Positions 42,184-51,971 are shown, counted from the stretch's first letter. The stretch: 64,000 nucleotides of DNA from Paenibacillus ottowii (GCF_006874425.1 NZ_VIJZ01000012.1:62001-126000); one strand, 5' to 3'. Notes: generated from the sequence alone by a model not told the origin. Translations and numbers: made by a program.

Positions 42184-44619
42184 TTAGCCCAGCAGCACTT
42201 TTACCTGGTGAATAGTTCCATCTCCTGCAACCGGTAGAATATTATTTGTTAGAACAGTGCCATTTACGGTAACGGCAACTACACCTTTAGAGACATGTTG
42301 CGGGTTCGCAATATGAATCACATAGGTGTCGCCACGGAAGACGCGGGTGATCGTGAATTCGTCCCAAGATTTGGGGATACACGGATCAATACGCAGACCA
42401 TCCCATTCCGGCTGAATACCGAGAATGGATTGAGTAATAGCCATAAAATTCCAGGCCGCGGTACCTGTTAGCCAGGAATTTTTAGCTTCGCCTTCACGAA
42501 TGGCGTCCTTGCCCGCAATCATTTGAGCATACACATATGGCTCGGTACGATGAATGTTGCTGATGTCCTCCAGATAAGCGGGAGCAATTTTGCTATATAG
42601 CTCGAAAGCGCGATCCCCGCGCCCTATGACAGCTTCGGCCATCATAATCCAGGGGTTATTGTGACAGAAAATCCCCGCATTTTCCTTATATCCAGGAGGA
42701 TAGGAGGAGATTTCACCCAGATTTATATAGTAGCGGGAATAAGGCGGATTCTGTAGTACAATGCCGTAGGGAGTTTCCAGCCGATCACGTGTAGAGTCGA
42801 GAGCCTTCTCAGCGAGACCTTCTTCAACGCCGATTCCTGCCATTACACAGAAGCCTTGGGGCTCTATGAAAATTTGACCTTCCTCACAATCCTTGCTCCC
42901 TATTTTGTGTCCATAATGGTCGTACGCACGTAAGAACCATTCCCCATCAAACCCATGCTCTAATGTGGCTGTTCGCATACGATCCACGTGTGCTTGCGCT
43001 GCGGCTGCATCTTCATTTAAACCTCTGCGCTTACAAAGCTCAATAAAATCTGGTCCAGTATATACAAATAGTCCGGCGATGAACACAGATTCGGCTATTC
43101 GACCCTCCAAATTCTGTGTTGTCTGATAGGGCTCATCTGGTGTAGCAGAGAAACAGTTGAGATTCAGACAGTCGTTCCAGTCAGCCCGGCCAATGAGTGG
43201 AAGACCATGCGGACCGAGATTGTCTACAACATGATAAAAAGAACGCTTCAGATGTTCAAACAGCGAAGCGGCACGATCCATATCCCCGTCAAAGGGAACC
43301 TGTTCGTCCAGTATGCCAAAGTCTCCGGTTTCTTTGATATACGCTGAGGTACCGACAATAAGCCATAGCGGATCATCGTTAAAGCCACCGCCAACCTCGT
43401 GGTTTCCTTTTTTGGTTAACGGTTGGTACTGATGATATGCTCCGCCGTTTTCAAACTGAGTAGAAGCAATGTCGATAATCCGTTCCCTTGCCCGCTCCGG
43501 TATTTGGTGGACGAAGCCGAGTAGGTCTTGATTTGAATCCCGGAAGCCCATGCCACGTCCAATACCAGATTCAAAATACGAAGCCGAACGTGACATATTG
43601 AATGTAACCATACATTGATACGGGTTCCAGATGTTCACCATTCGGTTCAGCTTGTCGTCGTGACTTTGAAGAGTGAACTTAGACAGTAGATCATTCCAAT
43701 AGCTTCGCAGTTCATTCAACGCATGTTCCACATCAGGTTCATTCGCAAATTGCGCGATCATGGCATGAGCCTGTTTTTTGTTAATAATACCGGGCGACTC
43801 CCATTTTTCTTCTTCTGGGTTTTCCACGTAACCGAGTACAAAGTTACAGCTTGTTTCTTCGCCCGGCTCCAGTGTAATCTCAATGCAATGTGATCCGATA
43901 GGGGACCAGCCGCTGGCTATTGAGTTAGATGCTTGCCCTGCGGTGATGGTTTGGGGCTGATCCAGTCCGTTGTAGAGACCCAGAAAAGCTTCACGGTCTG
44001 TATCATAGCCTGCCAGCGGACAATTCACAGAGAAAAAAGCATAGTGATTACGGCGTTCACGGTATTCTGTTTTGTGATAAATAACAGAGTCCTGTATTTC
44101 AACCTCTCCCGTATTTAAGTTACGCTGAAAATTGGTCATATCGTCATAGGCATTCCACAGGCAAAATTCGACGAATGAAAAAAGTTTGATCTTTTTAGTT
44201 TGTAATGATGTGTTCTGAAGCTTGACCTGGTGGACCTCGCCGTCGAAGGAAAGGGGCACAAAAGCTAGTTGCGTAGCCCGAATACCTCTGCGTTCACCCA
44301 TAATTGTGGTATAGCCAAGTCCATGACGACATTCATATTGCTCTAGCTCCCTTTTAACCGGCATCCAGCCCGGAGTCCAATAATCTCCATCATCATAAAT
44401 ATAAAAATAGCGACCGCCGTTATCGACTGGAATATTGTTGTACCGGTAACGTGTTAAGCGACGTAGGCGAGCATCTCGATAGAATGCATAGCCGCCGCCT
44501 GTATTGGAAATCAGTCCAAAAAATCGTTCATTACCTAAATAATTAATCCAGGGATAAGGGGTTTGAGGGGTGGTGATAACATATTCTTGATTGGCATCAT
44601 CGAAGAAACCGTACTTCAT
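42184..44619 (-). CDS. GH94 cellobiose phosphorylase
   Basis: The protein of 811 residues matches the GH94 cellobiose phosphorylases, which convert cellobiose and phosphate to glucose 1-phosphate and glucose in the cytoplasm. Start: MKYGFFDDANQEYVITTPQTP, followed by PWINYLGNERFFGLIS. The catalytic Asp (about residue 480) is in IGRADWNDCLNLNCF. Other family marks are ESGIGRGMGFRDSNQDLLGF and GSKDCEEGQIFIEPQGF. No signal peptide. ATG 44619 has GAGAGGAG upstream; the longer frame from 44673 does not. A related specificity (for example cellodextrin) cannot be excluded, but the N-terminal pattern favours cellobiose. Confidence 0.9.
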   Translation of the reverse strand: MKYGFFDDANQEYVITTPQTPYPWINYLGNERFFGLISNTGGGYAFYRDARLRRLTRYRYNNIPVDNGGRYFYIYDDGDYWTPGWMPVKRELEQYECRHGLGYTTIMGERRGIRATQLAFVPLSFDGEVHQVKLQNTSLQTKKIKLFSFVEFCLWNAYDDMTNFQRNLNTGEVEIQDSVIYHKTEYRERRNHYAFFSVNCPLAGYDTDREAFLGLYNGLDQPQTITAGQASNSIASGWSPIGSHCIEITLEPGEETSCNFVLGYVENPEEEKWESPGIINKKQAHAMIAQFANEPDVEHALNELRSYWNDLLSKFTLQSHDDKLNRMVNIWNPYQCMVTFNMSRSASYFESGIGRGMGFRDSNQDLLGFVHQIPERARERIIDIASTQFENGGAYHQYQPLTKKGNHEVGGGFNDDPLWLIVGTSAYIKETGDFGILDEQVPFDGDMDRAASLFEHLKRSFYHVVDNLGPHGLPLIGRADWNDCLNLNCFSATPDEPYQTTQNLEGRIAESVFIAGLFVYTGPDFIELCKRRGLNEDAAAAQAHVDRMRTATLEHGFDGEWFLRAYDHYGHKIGSKDCEEGQIFIEPQGFCVMAGIGVEEGLAEKALDSTRDRLETPYGIVLQNPPYSRYYINLGEISSYPPGYKENAGIFCHNNPWIMMAEAVIGRGDRAFELYSKIAPAYLEDISNIHRTEPYVYAQMIAGKDAIREGEAKNSWLTGTAAWNFMAITQSILGIQPEWDGLRIDPCIPKSWDEFTITRVFRGDTYVIHIANPQHVSKGVVAVTVNGTVLTNNILPVAGDGTIHQVKVLLG

Positions 44620-44838
44620 GCGCAGACTCCTCTCGAATTGAAAATAAATGACCCAACACATGATTATATTCAAACATACAGCAGTTCTTCCTTAAGAAAG
44701 ACATTTCCTGCCTTATGCAAAATGTGCTTTAATTCGTGAACCTTCTTTTAGAATTTGCAAAATATTTAAAATGGGTAAATATACCTTTCCGTGTTAAGAT
44801 AAAAAAGTTAGGACTATGTAAGGCAGGAGGTTGCAAAA

Positions 44839-45573
44839 ATGGCACCCATCACATTATTTTTCATCCCGTATGCAGGCGGATCGGCATCAGTTAGCTTCAA
44901 ATGGAAAAAGCTGCTGCTTCCGCATATTAAACTTGTCCCTTTGGAATTAGCGGGCCGAGGTATTCGTTCTGGTGAACCGCTAAAGGATAGTATTGAGGAG
45001 ATGAGCGAGGATCTGCTGCGCCAAATCAGCCAAGAGTTAGTCCCTGGTGATCCTTATGCTATATACGGTCACAGCATGGGAACAATGATTGCATTTGAGT
45101 TGTACTACAAGTTGTTGGCTGGAGGATATGGGGAGCCGGCTCATCTATTTGTTTCGGGTGGACGGGCACCACATATCCCAAGAAATCTCCCGTGGTTACA
45201 TGATCTGCCCGCAGATCAGTTTAGAACGCATTTGCGACGGTACGGCCAGCTTTCAGAAGCCATTTTTGACAATCAGGAATTGTATGACTATTTTATGCCA
45301 GTATTAAGAGCAGATTTTAAAGCTGTTGAGATGTATAAGTACATGGATAAAGCCGCGCCTTTACATTGCCCTATCACCGCCTTGACAGGGCTGACCGACA
45401 ACACGGTGGCCTTACAAGATGCGGAGGCCTGGGCACAACATACGGATCAGCAGTTTCGTGTGTTTACCTTTGAGGGAGGACACTTTTTTATTCATGATGA
45501 AGTAGAACGAATTACGAATATCATCAATGAGTCCTTGGAGCTGAGTACGGTGACTAGTAGAATACAAAACTAA
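44839..45573 (+). CDS. Type II thioesterase (NRPS/PKS editing)
   Basis: A 244-residue external thioesterase of the GrsT type: FFIPYAGGSASVSFKWKK, PLELAGRGIRSGEP, Ser79 in IYGHSMGTMIAFEL, an Asp in LTGLTDNTV and His in FEGGHFFIHDE. These enzymes clear wrongly loaded acyl groups from carrier proteins. No NRPS or PKS gene lies in this window, so it may serve a distant cluster. AGGAGG precedes the ATG. The next gene starts 16 nt later, so it is probably cotranscribed. Confidence 0.92.
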   Translation: MAPITLFFIPYAGGSASVSFKWKKLLLPHIKLVPLELAGRGIRSGEPLKDSIEEMSEDLLRQISQELVPGDPYAIYGHSMGTMIAFELYYKLLAGGYGEPAHLFVSGGRAPHIPRNLPWLHDLPADQFRTHLRRYGQLSEAIFDNQELYDYFMPVLRADFKAVEMYKYMDKAAPLHCPITALTGLTDNTVALQDAEAWAQHTDQQFRVFTFEGGHFFIHDEVERITNIINESLELSTVTSRIQN

Positions 45574-45589
45574 AAAGAGGTGATTTTTA

Positions 45590-46447
45590 GTGACAGTAGG
45601 TGTATTGGCACATTTGTTTGGCAAGTTGCCTTATCGGGAGTTGGCTGCAAAGGTAGGCGCAGCGGGCTTTACTCATGTTCAGCTCGCTCCGTGGAGAGCA
45701 ATCCGTGATGTCGATTTTAATAAACCTGGCAAGTTCAATCCCGGATTGGCATTGTCTATCGCAGAGGAATTTCGTAAGCACGGAGTATCGATATCGGTAC
45801 TCGGGTGCTATCTGCATTTTTTTGTACAGGATGAGGAATTGTTACGTGAAAATGTAGAACGCTTCAAAGAGCTGATCCGATATGCGGGCCTACTAGGAGC
45901 ACCCATGGTTGCAGCTGAAGTCGGACGCAATGAGGATGGCGCCCCTTATTCGGAACGAGACTGGAGAGTTGTAAAAGAAGTTGTGCGAGAATTAGCAGAT
46001 GAGGCAGAGAAATGGGGAGTGTTCGTAGGATTGGAAGCTGCTAACGATCATTTGGTCGGAACAGCAGCAGAACTGGCTACCTTTCTGGAGGAAGTACCGT
46101 CTTCACACATTGGCGTTGTGATTGATCCGGGTAATTTGTTAAAAACGGAAAACTTGGCTCGACAGGATGAGATCATCCGCGAAGCTTTTCAGCTACTGGG
46201 ACCTCGGATTATCGCAGCACATGCCAAAGACCGGCGTTTGTCATCATCAGGTGAGATCGAGACCGTACCGCCGGGTTTTGGTGACATGAACTATGGTCTA
46301 TATATGGAACTGCTGGAGCAGTACAAGCCAGGGGTCCATATTATTATGGAAGCTGCGCAGGAGCATGAGATGGCTCAATCCAAACGCTATATCGAAGGTC
46401 ACAGGCTCGCGGCTCAGAAAGCACAGCAAGTGCCAACGAAATCATAA
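45590..46447 (+). CDS. Sugar phosphate isomerase/epimerase (TIM-barrel)
   Basis: A 285-residue xylose-isomerase-like TIM-barrel protein: VGVLAHLFGKLPYRELAAKV, then VQLAPWRA, VSILG, VGLEAANDHLVGT, VVIDPGNLL, IAAHAKDRR and IIMEAAQEHEMAQSKRY. Metal-binding Glu, Asp and His residues are in the usual barrel-end positions. It may isomerise a sugar or a related keto-compound; substrate unknown. It starts at GTG 45590 with AAAGAGGTG upstream and follows the thioesterase closely. Confidence 0.87.
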   Translation: MTVGVLAHLFGKLPYRELAAKVGAAGFTHVQLAPWRAIRDVDFNKPGKFNPGLALSIAEEFRKHGVSISVLGCYLHFFVQDEELLRENVERFKELIRYAGLLGAPMVAAEVGRNEDGAPYSERDWRVVKEVVRELADEAEKWGVFVGLEAANDHLVGTAAELATFLEEVPSSHIGVVIDPGNLLKTENLARQDEIIREAFQLLGPRIIAAHAKDRRLSSSGEIETVPPGFGDMNYGLYMELLEQYKPGVHIIMEAAQEHEMAQSKRYIEGHRLAAQKAQQVPTKS

Positions 46448-46484
46448 ATTCTTTCAGACCCATCAATAATTCGGCAATGATTCA

Positions 46485-46518
46485 GGAGACTTGGAAGCGC
46501 CTACTTTTTCAAGTCTCC
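46485..46518. terminator. Bidirectional terminator
   Basis: GGAGACTTG and CAAGTCTCC form a stem between converging genes. Confidence 0.75.
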
Positions 46519-46533
46519 GATCTTAAATCTTGT

Positions 46534-46902
46534 TTAGCCTTGCATTACCGCCACAATCACAATGACCCAGCTTGCCAAAAAAGCCAGTCCGCCAATCGGA
46601 GTGATGGCTCCAAGCTTTTTCACACCAGACACACTAAGAACATACAGACTGCCGGAAAACAGGAGAATGCCCACTAACATAACCCAACCTGCGGTCACAA
46701 TAAGAGAAGAATGAACCAGGTTGCCTGCAAGTACTCCCAGCAGCAACAAACCCAAACCGTGGGCAATTTGATATTGAATTCCTGTCTGGAATATGCTCAT
46801 CATGTCTGTGGAAAGTCTTTTTTTCAACGCATGCGCCCCGAACGCTCCCAGAGCTACAGCTAAAAACATCATGATACAACCAAGCAACAGTAATACTTTC
46901 AT
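46534..46902 (-). CDS. DUF423 family membrane protein
   Basis: A 122-residue protein with four hydrophobic helices. The first has LGAFGAHALKKRLS, the DUF423 (YwdK/YgdD) signature, and the second GIQYQIAHGLGLLLLG. Small inner-membrane proteins of unknown function. GGGAGG precedes the ATG. Confidence 0.88.
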   Translation of the reverse strand: MKVLLLLGCIMMFLAVALGAFGAHALKKRLSTDMMSIFQTGIQYQIAHGLGLLLLGVLAGNLVHSSLIVTAGWVMLVGILLFSGSLYVLSVSGVKKLGAITPIGGLAFLASWVIVIVAVMQG

Positions 46903-47054
46903 GATTTAACGCCTCCCTTGTGAAATAGTACCGATTCCTCTCGATTTCGTCAATTTACCTTACGCAACTCTAAACATATAGAATTTTTCGACTCTCATTT
47001 GGCGACTAGTGTGGTATATTCTTGCCAGGGCCAATGTGAAGCATTTGGAGCTAC

Positions 47055-47112
47055 GGACAGCGTGTCCTCCACCTTTATAACGGGAAAGTGAGGTGATGGC
47101 GCTGTCTTTTTG
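47055..47112 (+). terminator. Terminator hairpin in the leader of the GH48 gene
   Basis: GACAGCG (47056-47062) pairs with CGCTGTC (47100-47106), enclosing CCTCCACCTTT and AAAGTGAGG as an inner stem, followed by TTTTT. The hairpin ends about 47 bases before the proposed start codon, at the place expected of a transcription attenuator. Confidence 0.65.
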
Positions 47113-47158
47113 TGCTGTCGTTTTTCGGAATCAAATTTTGAGTAAGCCAAAATTGATA

Positions 47159-50100
47159 ATGGAGAGGATGACTGCAAAGATGACCAGTAAAAAATCTGTA
47201 TTCAGAAAATCTGTCTCTATAGTCATGTCAGCCATTTTGGTCCTTCCGTTAAGCTTGGGCTTATTTCAGGCCCAACCTGACCGTGCATCAGCTGCAACCC
47301 CTGAATCGACACGCTTTCTGCAAATGTATAAACAACTGAAAGACCCAGCTAGCGGTTACTTTTCAAAAGAAGGTATCCCTTATCATTCCGTTGAAACCCT
47401 GATGAGTGAGGCTCCTGACTATGGACACTTAACGACCTCGGAAGCATACAGCTACTGGATGTGGCTGGAAGTTCTCTATGGTCATTATACCGGGGATTGG
47501 GGTCATTTGGAATCGGCATGGGACAACATGGAGAAATATATCATCCCGGTCAATGAAGGTGACAGCAAGGAAGAGCAGCCTACAATGAATAACTATAACC
47601 CGAACAGCCCTGCCACTTATGCCGCAGAATATCCGCAGCCTGATCAATATCCAAGCCGTCTGAGTGGTCAATATGGCGCCGGCAAGGACCCACTGGACGC
47701 TGAACTGAAGGCAACTTATGGCAACAACCAGACCTACCTGATGCATTGGCTGCTGGATGTAGACAATTGGTATGGTTTTGGCAATTTGCTGAATCCTTCG
47801 CATACAGCGACCTATGTGAACACTTTCCAGCGTGGGGAACAGGAATCGGTCTGGGAGGTCGTACCGCATCCATCGCAGGATAATCATAAGTTTGGCAAGC
47901 CTAATGAAGGCTTTATGAGCCTGTTCACCAAGGAAAATAATGCTCCTGCACAGCAATGGCGATACACGAATGCCACGGATGCGGACGCACGGGCGATTCA
48001 GGCGATGTACTGGGCAAAAGAACTGGGGTATGACAACCAGGTATATTTGGACAAAGCGAAAAAGATGGGAGACTTCTTGCGTTACGGCATGTACGATAAA
48101 TACTTTCAAAAAGTAGGAAGCGCTTCCAATGGAAGCCCGATTGCTGGTACAGGCAAGGATGCCAGTCTGTATCTAATGGCTTGGTATACGTCTTGGGGCG
48201 GCGGACTGGGTCAAAATGGAAACTGGGCTTGGCGGATTGGTGCCAGCCATGCGCATCAGGGTTACCAGAACGTCGTTGCATCATATGCATTATCCGATAA
48301 GGACAGCGGCTTGATCCCAAATTCACCTACGGCAGGGCAGGACTGGGCGACTTCGCTCAAGCGCCAATTGGAATTTTATACTTGGCTGCAATCTGATGAG
48401 GGGGCCATTGCAGGTGGGGCAACGAATAGCTGGGATGGCGCCTACAAGGCGTATCCGTCTGGTACGAGCACCTTTTATGGCATGGCGTACACAGGGGCTC
48501 CTGTATATCAAGATCCGCCGTCCAACAACTGGTTTGGGATGCAGGCTTGGCCTGTCGAGCGGATTGCGGAGCTGTACTATATTTTAGCCAAGAAAGGTGA
48601 CACTTCGTCTGAGCAGTTTAAAATGGCAAAACAAGTGACAGAAAACTGGATCGCGTGGTCTAAAAACTATGTATTTGCCAACGAACGGCCAGTAGCTGAC
48701 GCACAGGGATACTATTTGGATGCACAAGGCAAGCGTATTCTGGGTGGTAAAAATCCGAAGGTAGCCACTACAGCAGCTAAAGGTGAGTTCTGGCTGCCGA
48801 GCAATCTGGAATGGAGCGGCAAGCCTGAAACCTGGAGTGGATTTGCCAAGCATAAAGGGAATGCCAATCTTCATGTAGTAACAAAAAGTCCGGGACAAGA
48901 TGCAGGAGTGCTGGGCAGTTATGTAAAAGTGCTGACCTTCTTCGCTGCCGGAACAAAAGCTGAAAAAGGAGACTACACCGAGTTAGGCAAGGAAGCCAAA
49001 GATCTGTCCAAAGCCTTGCTTGATGCAGCATGGGGCTATAACGACGGCATAGGGATTACAACGAAGGAAGCACGTGAGGAATATTATCGTTATTTTACTA
49101 AAGAAGTATATATTCCGAGCGGATGGAGTGGTAAGACTGGGCAAGGCAACACGATCCCAGGCACAGATGCTACACCGTCTGATCCGTCCAAGGGCGGTAA
49201 CGGTACGTACTCCAGCTATAGCGACATCCGCCCTAATATCACCAAAGATCCGCAGTGGTCCTATCTTAAAGACAAATACACGACTTCATGGAACAAACAG
49301 ACCCAAAAATGGGACAAGGGTGCACCAGAATTTACGTATCACCGTTTCTGGTCCCAAGTAGATATGGCCACCGCTTATGCAGAATATGACCGTCTCATTA
49401 ACGGCAATGGACCAGCTGAGCCTACAACTCCCAAAGCTCCGGCAAATGTGAAGGCAAGTGCAGGAGATGCACAAGTTACACTAACCTGGAGCAAAGCGAC
49501 GGGTGCTGACAGCTATACGGTTAAACGCTCCACAACCAGTGGTGGCCCATATACAACGGTAGCAACGGTAACTGACGCCACTTACAAGGATACAGGGGTG
49601 GTGAATGAAACCACTTATTATTATGTAACAAGTGCAACAAATTCCTTGGGAACGAGTCCGGATTCTGCTGAAGTCAGTGCCAAGCCAACAGCAGCGCCTA
49701 TTCCGGCAAAGGGAGATGTGATTGCTCAATACCGTGTGGGCGATACCAACCCGGCAGATAACCAGATTCGACCACTCTTCCGTATCGTAAACAAAGGTAA
49801 AGAGGCCATTGATCTGAAAACCGTCAAGCTGAGATACTACTTTACTGTAGATGGCGATAAAGCGCAGGAGTTCCACTGTGATTATGCGCAATTAGGCAGC
49901 GGCAACGTTCAGGGACGTTTTGTGAAACTGGATAAGGCCGTGAATGGGGCAGACTACTATCTGGAGATTTCCTTTGGAGCTGGTGCGGGAAGTCTGGCAG
50001 CAGGGGAAAACACAGGGGATATTCAGATTCGCATGAACAAGGTGGATTGGAGCAATTATAATGAAAGTGGCGATTTTTCCTATGATGCAAGCACGACCTC

Positions 50101-50167
50101 TTATACGGATTGGGACAAAGCACCTTTGTATATAAACGACAAACGTGTCTGGGGTCTGGAGCCATGA
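47159..50167 (+). CDS. GH48 exocellulase with FN3 and CBM3
   Basis: A secreted reducing-end cellobiohydrolase of about 1000 residues. The start is unclear: ATG 47159, 47168 and 47180 are in frame, with GGAGAGG suiting the last; the frame upstream to 47093 overlaps the terminator hairpin. The signal peptide ends near DRASAAT. The GH48 domain follows: TSEAYSYWMWLEVLYGHYTG holds the presumed catalytic acid, and ASHAHQGYQNVVASYAL and AWPVERIAELYYI are typical. About 80 residues of fibronectin type III (PANVKASAGDAQVTLTWSKA) lead to a C-terminal family 3 carbohydrate-binding module (YRVGDTNPADNQIRPLFRIV, YTDWDKAPLYINDKRVWG). It releases cellobiose from crystalline cellulose, a substrate for the GH94 enzyme nearby. 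Confidence 0.94.
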   Translation: MERMTAKMTSKKSVFRKSVSIVMSAILVLPLSLGLFQAQPDRASAATPESTRFLQMYKQLKDPASGYFSKEGIPYHSVETLMSEAPDYGHLTTSEAYSYWMWLEVLYGHYTGDWGHLESAWDNMEKYIIPVNEGDSKEEQPTMNNYNPNSPATYAAEYPQPDQYPSRLSGQYGAGKDPLDAELKATYGNNQTYLMHWLLDVDNWYGFGNLLNPSHTATYVNTFQRGEQESVWEVVPHPSQDNHKFGKPNEGFMSLFTKENNAPAQQWRYTNATDADARAIQAMYWAKELGYDNQVYLDKAKKMGDFLRYGMYDKYFQKVGSASNGSPIAGTGKDASLYLMAWYTSWGGGLGQNGNWAWRIGASHAHQGYQNVVASYALSDKDSGLIPNSPTAGQDWATSLKRQLEFYTWLQSDEGAIAGGATNSWDGAYKAYPSGTSTFYGMAYTGAPVYQDPPSNNWFGMQAWPVERIAELYYILAKKGDTSSEQFKMAKQVTENWIAWSKNYVFANERPVADAQGYYLDAQGKRILGGKNPKVATTAAKGEFWLPSNLEWSGKPETWSGFAKHKGNANLHVVTKSPGQDAGVLGSYVKVLTFFAAGTKAEKGDYTELGKEAKDLSKALLDAAWGYNDGIGITTKEAREEYYRYFTKEVYIPSGWSGKTGQGNTIPGTDATPSDPSKGGNGTYSSYSDIRPNITKDPQWSYLKDKYTTSWNKQTQKWDKGAPEFTYHRFWSQVDMATAYAEYDRLINGNGPAEPTTPKAPANVKASAGDAQVTLTWSKATGADSYTVKRSTTSGGPYTTVATVTDATYKDTGVVNETTYYYVTSATNSLGTSPDSAEVSAKPTAAPIPAKGDVIAQYRVGDTNPADNQIRPLFRIVNKGKEAIDLKTVKLRYYFTVDGDKAQEFHCDYAQLGSGNVQGRFVKLDKAVNGADYYLEISFGAGAGSLAAGENTGDIQIRMNKVDWSNYNESGDFSYDASTTSYTDWDKAPLYINDKRVWGLEP

Positions 50168-50189
50168 TTGTGAACTAAATATTGAGCAC

Positions 50190-50238
50190 GGCGGGCGGAG
50201 CGTGAGTATGCTTGAATTCACTTCCGTCCGTTTTTTTG
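50190..50238 (+). terminator. Terminator of the GH48 gene
   Basis: CGGGCGGAG and CTTCCGTCCG form an imperfect stem followed by TTTTTTT. Confidence 0.75.
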
Positions 50239-50303
50239 TGATCAAATTCATGGTACACTATGATCGTTACATCATTACATATCTGACCGAGGTGACCTGA
50301 GAC

Positions 50304-50807
50304 ATGAATGACAATTTGGCACAGGCTCTGAATGAGCAAATGAACTTTGAATTTTACTCTGCTCATGTATATCTGGCGATGGCTGCTTATTGCTCCAGTG
50401 AAAGTCTGGAGGGGTTTGCAAACTTCTTCCTGGTACAAGCGGAGGAGGAACGGTTTCATGCCATGAAACTGTATAAATACATTAATGACCGTCGAGGACG
50501 CGCCACATTGGCAGCATTACCGGAGCCCAAAAATAGCTATGATTCCATGCTGGACGTTTTTGAGCATGGATACAAGCATGAGCAGCAAAACACACAAAAA
50601 TTTTATCATTTGGCTGACCTGGCCCTCGATGCGCGTGAGCATGCAACGATTCATTTCCTGAAATGGTTTATTGATGAGCAAGTCGAGGAAGAAGCTCTGT
50701 TCGATAGTGTTATCCAAAAGCTTAAGCGCATTGAAAGAGACAGCAATGCCTTTTATATGCTGGACAGCGAGTTTGCCAAACGCAGCTTTGTTGCCCCTGC
50801 TGAATAA
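50304..50807 (+). CDS. ftnA: Ferritin
   Basis: A 167-residue bacterial ferritin-type protein: ALNEQMNFEFYSAHVYLAMA with ferroxidase Glu17, QAEEERFHAMKLYKY with Glu and His ligands (Glu50, His53), and HFLKWFIDEQVEEEALF with the third set. It stores iron in a 24-subunit shell. No haem-binding Met is needed in this class. It is monocistronic, with a GAGGTGAC ribosome site and a perfect terminator. Confidence 0.95.
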   Translation: MNDNLAQALNEQMNFEFYSAHVYLAMAAYCSSESLEGFANFFLVQAEEERFHAMKLYKYINDRRGRATLAALPEPKNSYDSMLDVFEHGYKHEQQNTQKFYHLADLALDAREHATIHFLKWFIDEQVEEEALFDSVIQKLKRIERDSNAFYMLDSEFAKRSFVAPAE

Positions 50808-50876
50808 CACAGCATACAGGTTGCGCATAAATGCCCAGAGACAGAAGACAGCATTCTTTGGGTCTACAAAGTAAAG

Positions 50877-50899
50877 AAGCCCGATTTTCGGGCTTTTTT
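50877..50899 (+). terminator. Terminator of ftnA
   Basis: AAGCCCG-ATTTT-CGGGCTT followed by TTTT. Confidence 0.9.
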
Positions 50900-51098
50900 A
50901 CGTTCTTTTTAATTCATGGAGTTTCCAAGCCTCACAGGGAGATTGTTATTTTAAATGAAGGTATAGAAAAAATTAATTTGTCGCTGAATGGTGAGCATGC
51001 TACAGTTAGGTTAACTTTTATATCTGATTAAATATATAGGATTACTTGAAAAGTCGTTATGTACATTATTACAACACTATAGGGAGGCGGAGGACTAT

Positions 51099-51647
51099 AT
51101 GAGCGAAATCTATCGTCTGGCACGGCAAGAGGACGCAGAAAGATTGCAGTATGTAACGTATGAGGCATATGAAACAATTCGGCAGTTGGAGCTTAAATGG
51201 CCTGCCGCTCAGGCAGACGTTGCTCTCATTCAAGAAAACATTAAAAATAATGATTGCTATGTGCTGGAAGTCGATGGTGTCATCCAGGCTACGGTTAGCC
51301 ATCTGAAAAATAGAGCCCTTAATTTTATAACTGATCTTCCGTTTGTGATGTGGTTTGCCGTAGACCCAGCTGCCCAGGGCAAAGGATATGGGAAAAAACT
51401 GCTGAACTGGGTAGAGCAAACGATTATTCGTGATCAGGCCGGAGCTCCTGCAGTGACACTGGCGACTGCGGAAAAACATCCCTATTTATTATCCATGTAC
51501 GAGCGTTGGGGATATGAACGTATCCATGCTTTTGACCATGGAACGGGGGATGGGACCATGCATTTACTGCGTAAAGTAGTGAATCCTGAACTTTTCTCCA
51601 CGTACATCCGTGAAAAAAATGAAGCCGAGACGGCTAACCGAAATTAG
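51099..51647 (+). CDS. GNAT-family N-acetyltransferase
   Basis: A 182-residue acetyltransferase: IYRLARQEDAERLQYVTYEA at the start, CYVLEVDGVIQATVSHL, then the acetyl-CoA binding motif FVMWFAVDPAAQGKGYGKKLLNW and the late MYERWGYERI. Acceptor substrate unknown. AGGGAGG lies upstream of ATG 51099. Confidence 0.9.
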   Translation: MSEIYRLARQEDAERLQYVTYEAYETIRQLELKWPAAQADVALIQENIKNNDCYVLEVDGVIQATVSHLKNRALNFITDLPFVMWFAVDPAAQGKGYGKKLLNWVEQTIIRDQAGAPAVTLATAEKHPYLLSMYERWGYERIHAFDHGTGDGTMHLLRKVVNPELFSTYIREKNEAETANRN

Positions 51648-51831
51648 ACCCGATCACTGGGAACGGAAAGCTGATTCGTTTGCCGCGAAGGGCATGAAGC
51701 GAATGAAGTTTGGACTGTACAGTCTACTGGCTAATCTGCTAAAGCATTACTATGGAAGAGCATTAATGGATTATGACCTTCTCTCATGGAAGCAGCCGCA
51801 GCAGCGGTGCTTTCGGGTCCATAGCGACTGA
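51619..51831 (+). CDS. Doubtful small frame overlapping the GNAT gene
   Basis: A frame of 70 codons starts at ATG 51619, overlapping the GNAT gene by 29 bases. It is basic (RRLTEIRPDHWERKADSFAA, GMKRMKFGLYSLLANLLKHY) with coding-like composition, but there is no clear ribosome site and no recognised family. It may be a translationally coupled small protein, or noise. Confidence 0.3.
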   Translation: MKPRRLTEIRPDHWERKADSFAAKGMKRMKFGLYSLLANLLKHYYGRALMDYDLLSWKQPQQRCFRVHSD

Positions 51832-51971
51832 GAGAGGGTCTTTGAGTTTTGGATAAATTGACAGAGATACATAAAAAGAGTAACGTAAATTGTATGTTAA
51901 TTCATATAAATTTAATCGGAATAATGGAATGTGAAGTTGTACAAATTTGTTCATATTAAGGAGGAATTTAC

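Noticed and set aside
47093..47158. Longer GH48 start at ATG 47093
   Set aside because: It begins inside the terminator hairpin and would bury the signal peptide behind 22 extra residues.
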